A DNA stretch of 64,000 nucleotides from an uncultured Pelagibacteraceae bacterium. GTDB taxonomy: Bacteria > Pseudomonadota > Alphaproteobacteria > Pelagibacterales > Pelagibacteraceae. Under the pieces are notes generated by a model. It made no database searches and had not been told where the DNA came from. It saw only the letters and a list, made by a program, of their open reading frames with translations. Shown here piece by piece: positions 63,569-64,000 of this stretch; within the stretch, counting starts at the first letter, position 1; each line of letters opens with the position of its first letter. Location: assembly GCA_902512765.1 (NCBI GenBank), contig CABXKF010000001.1:17465-81464 (forward strand). The letters are read 5' to 3'. The translations under genes and the position numbers were made by a program.

Positions 63569-64000
63569 TTATGAAATCCAAGTTTTTGTTCCAAGTCCTT
63601 TTTCATCAAGTAAGTGACCTGTGTTAAATCTATTTAAACTATAACCAGCATTTAATTTATGAACTCTGTCTTGAGCAATTGTATGAGCGAATGTCCAACC
63701 CGATGCAGGAGTTGCTTTAAATCCACCGTAGCACCATCCACAATTTAAATATAAACCTTCAATATGTGTTTTATCAATTATTGGAGAACCATCCATAGAC
63801 ATATCCATTATTCCACCCCAAGTTCTCAACATTTTTAATTTACTTAAGAACGGCATCATTGCTATTCCTTCTGTTAACACATGTTGTAAAGTTGGTAGGT
63901 TACCTCTTTGTGCATAACTATTATATCCATCAAGATCTCCACCCATTACCATTTCACCTTTGTCAGATTGACTAATATAAAAGTGTCCAGCTCCAAAAGT
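63569..64000 (-). CDS. soxB: Sarcosine oxidase beta subunit, 5' truncated by window end
   Basis: C-terminal 144 residues (143 codons to 64000) of the FAD-containing beta subunit. AGHFYISQSDKGEMVMGGDL, GGIMDMSMDGSPIIDKTHIEGL and LNCGWCYGGFKATPASGWTFA are the SoxB C-terminal flavin and substrate-binding elements, with the HNGWCYGGFK-type turn. The reading frame stays open to the last base, so the gene continues outside the window. An ATG at 63952 is internal. Confidence 0.92.
   Translation of the reverse strand, partial: TFGAGHFYISQSDKGEMVMGGDLDGYNSYAQRGNLPTLQHVLTEGIAMMPFLSKLKMLRTWGGIMDMSMDGSPIIDKTHIEGLYLNCGWCYGGFKATPASGWTFAHTIAQDRVHKLNAGYSLNRFNTGHLLDEKGLGTKTWIS

Noticed and set aside
1-64000. 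tRNA, rRNA, CRISPR or insertion-sequence elements
   Set aside because: All gaps are 145 bp or less and none showed tRNA-like folding, repeat-spacer arrays or transposase genes.

Overview
The window looks like part of a SAR11-clade (Pelagibacterales, 'Candidatus Pelagibacter'-like) marine alphaproteobacterial genome. The DNA is AT-rich (roughly 30% G+C by eye). Genes are packed with spacings of a few bases or short overlaps, there is no mobile DNA, and no intergenic gap exceeds 150 bp. Gene content is typical of that lineage: an osmolyte, methylamine and DMSP catabolic repertoire, many ABC, DMT and LysE transporters, and a cupin that carries the active-site residues of the SAR11 DMSP lyase DddK. 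The assignment rests on protein recognition, not on a marker gene.

Layout. 1-3.1 kb: end of livM, a tiny membrane ORF, a TauE/SafE permease and a branched-chain amino-acid binding protein. 3.1-8.0 kb (minus): a catabolic operon of LLM flavin monooxygenase, DUF1185 protein, alpha/beta hydrolase, aldehyde dehydrogenase and DMT exporter. 8.2-14.6 kb (plus): EutA-like Asp/Glu-racemase-fold enzyme, ectoine-hydrolase-like M24 protein and a PotABCD-type ABC importer whose permease genes follow an internal terminator. 14.7-22.4 kb: FadN-type beta-oxidation fusion, thioesterase, cyclophilin, secreted zincin, agmatinase, aldehyde dehydrogenase and ArgE-like deacetylase. 22.5-29.9 kb: CsaA, LysE exporter, aconitase (frame broken near its 5' end at an A7 run), YfgM-BamB, cupin-like protein, ZapE and YjbQ. 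29.9-32.5 kb: photolyase and a diaminopropionate ammonia-lyase-like enzyme.

32.5-43.8 kb holds two paralogous cassettes, each with a glutamine-synthetase-like ligase and three separate glutamate-synthase-domain proteins (class II amidotransferase, GXGXG, FMN/FeS). They flank an ammonium transporter and small membrane proteins. This is the gene set of gamma-glutamylmethylamide synthetase plus N-methylglutamate synthase. 43.9-48.0 kb carries a SoxB-like flavoprotein, a winged-helix-like protein and a DUF1989-GcvT fusion. 48.1-53.9 kb holds a glycine-betaine/DMSP-type ABC importer whose binding-protein gene is separated from the ATPase and fused double permease by three unrelated secreted or membrane genes. 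A DddK cupin follows, then a junction joining 5'-truncated remnants of trimethylamine monooxygenase and purK, an acetyltransferase, a cold-shock gene, several small genes, and finally a heterotetrameric sarcosine-oxidase-type operon (G, A, D, partial B) running off the end.

Taken together, the genes describe uptake of betaines, DMSP, amines, polyamines and branched-chain amino acids, then demethylation and deamination that release C1 units and ammonium. The two glutamate/glutamine cassettes next to Amt and the Sox/Mgd-type demethylase could process methylamine through N-methylglutamate. The most notable oddities are the duplicated, re-ordered cassettes, the tmm/purK deletion junction, the aconitase frameshift and the DUF1989-GcvT fusion.
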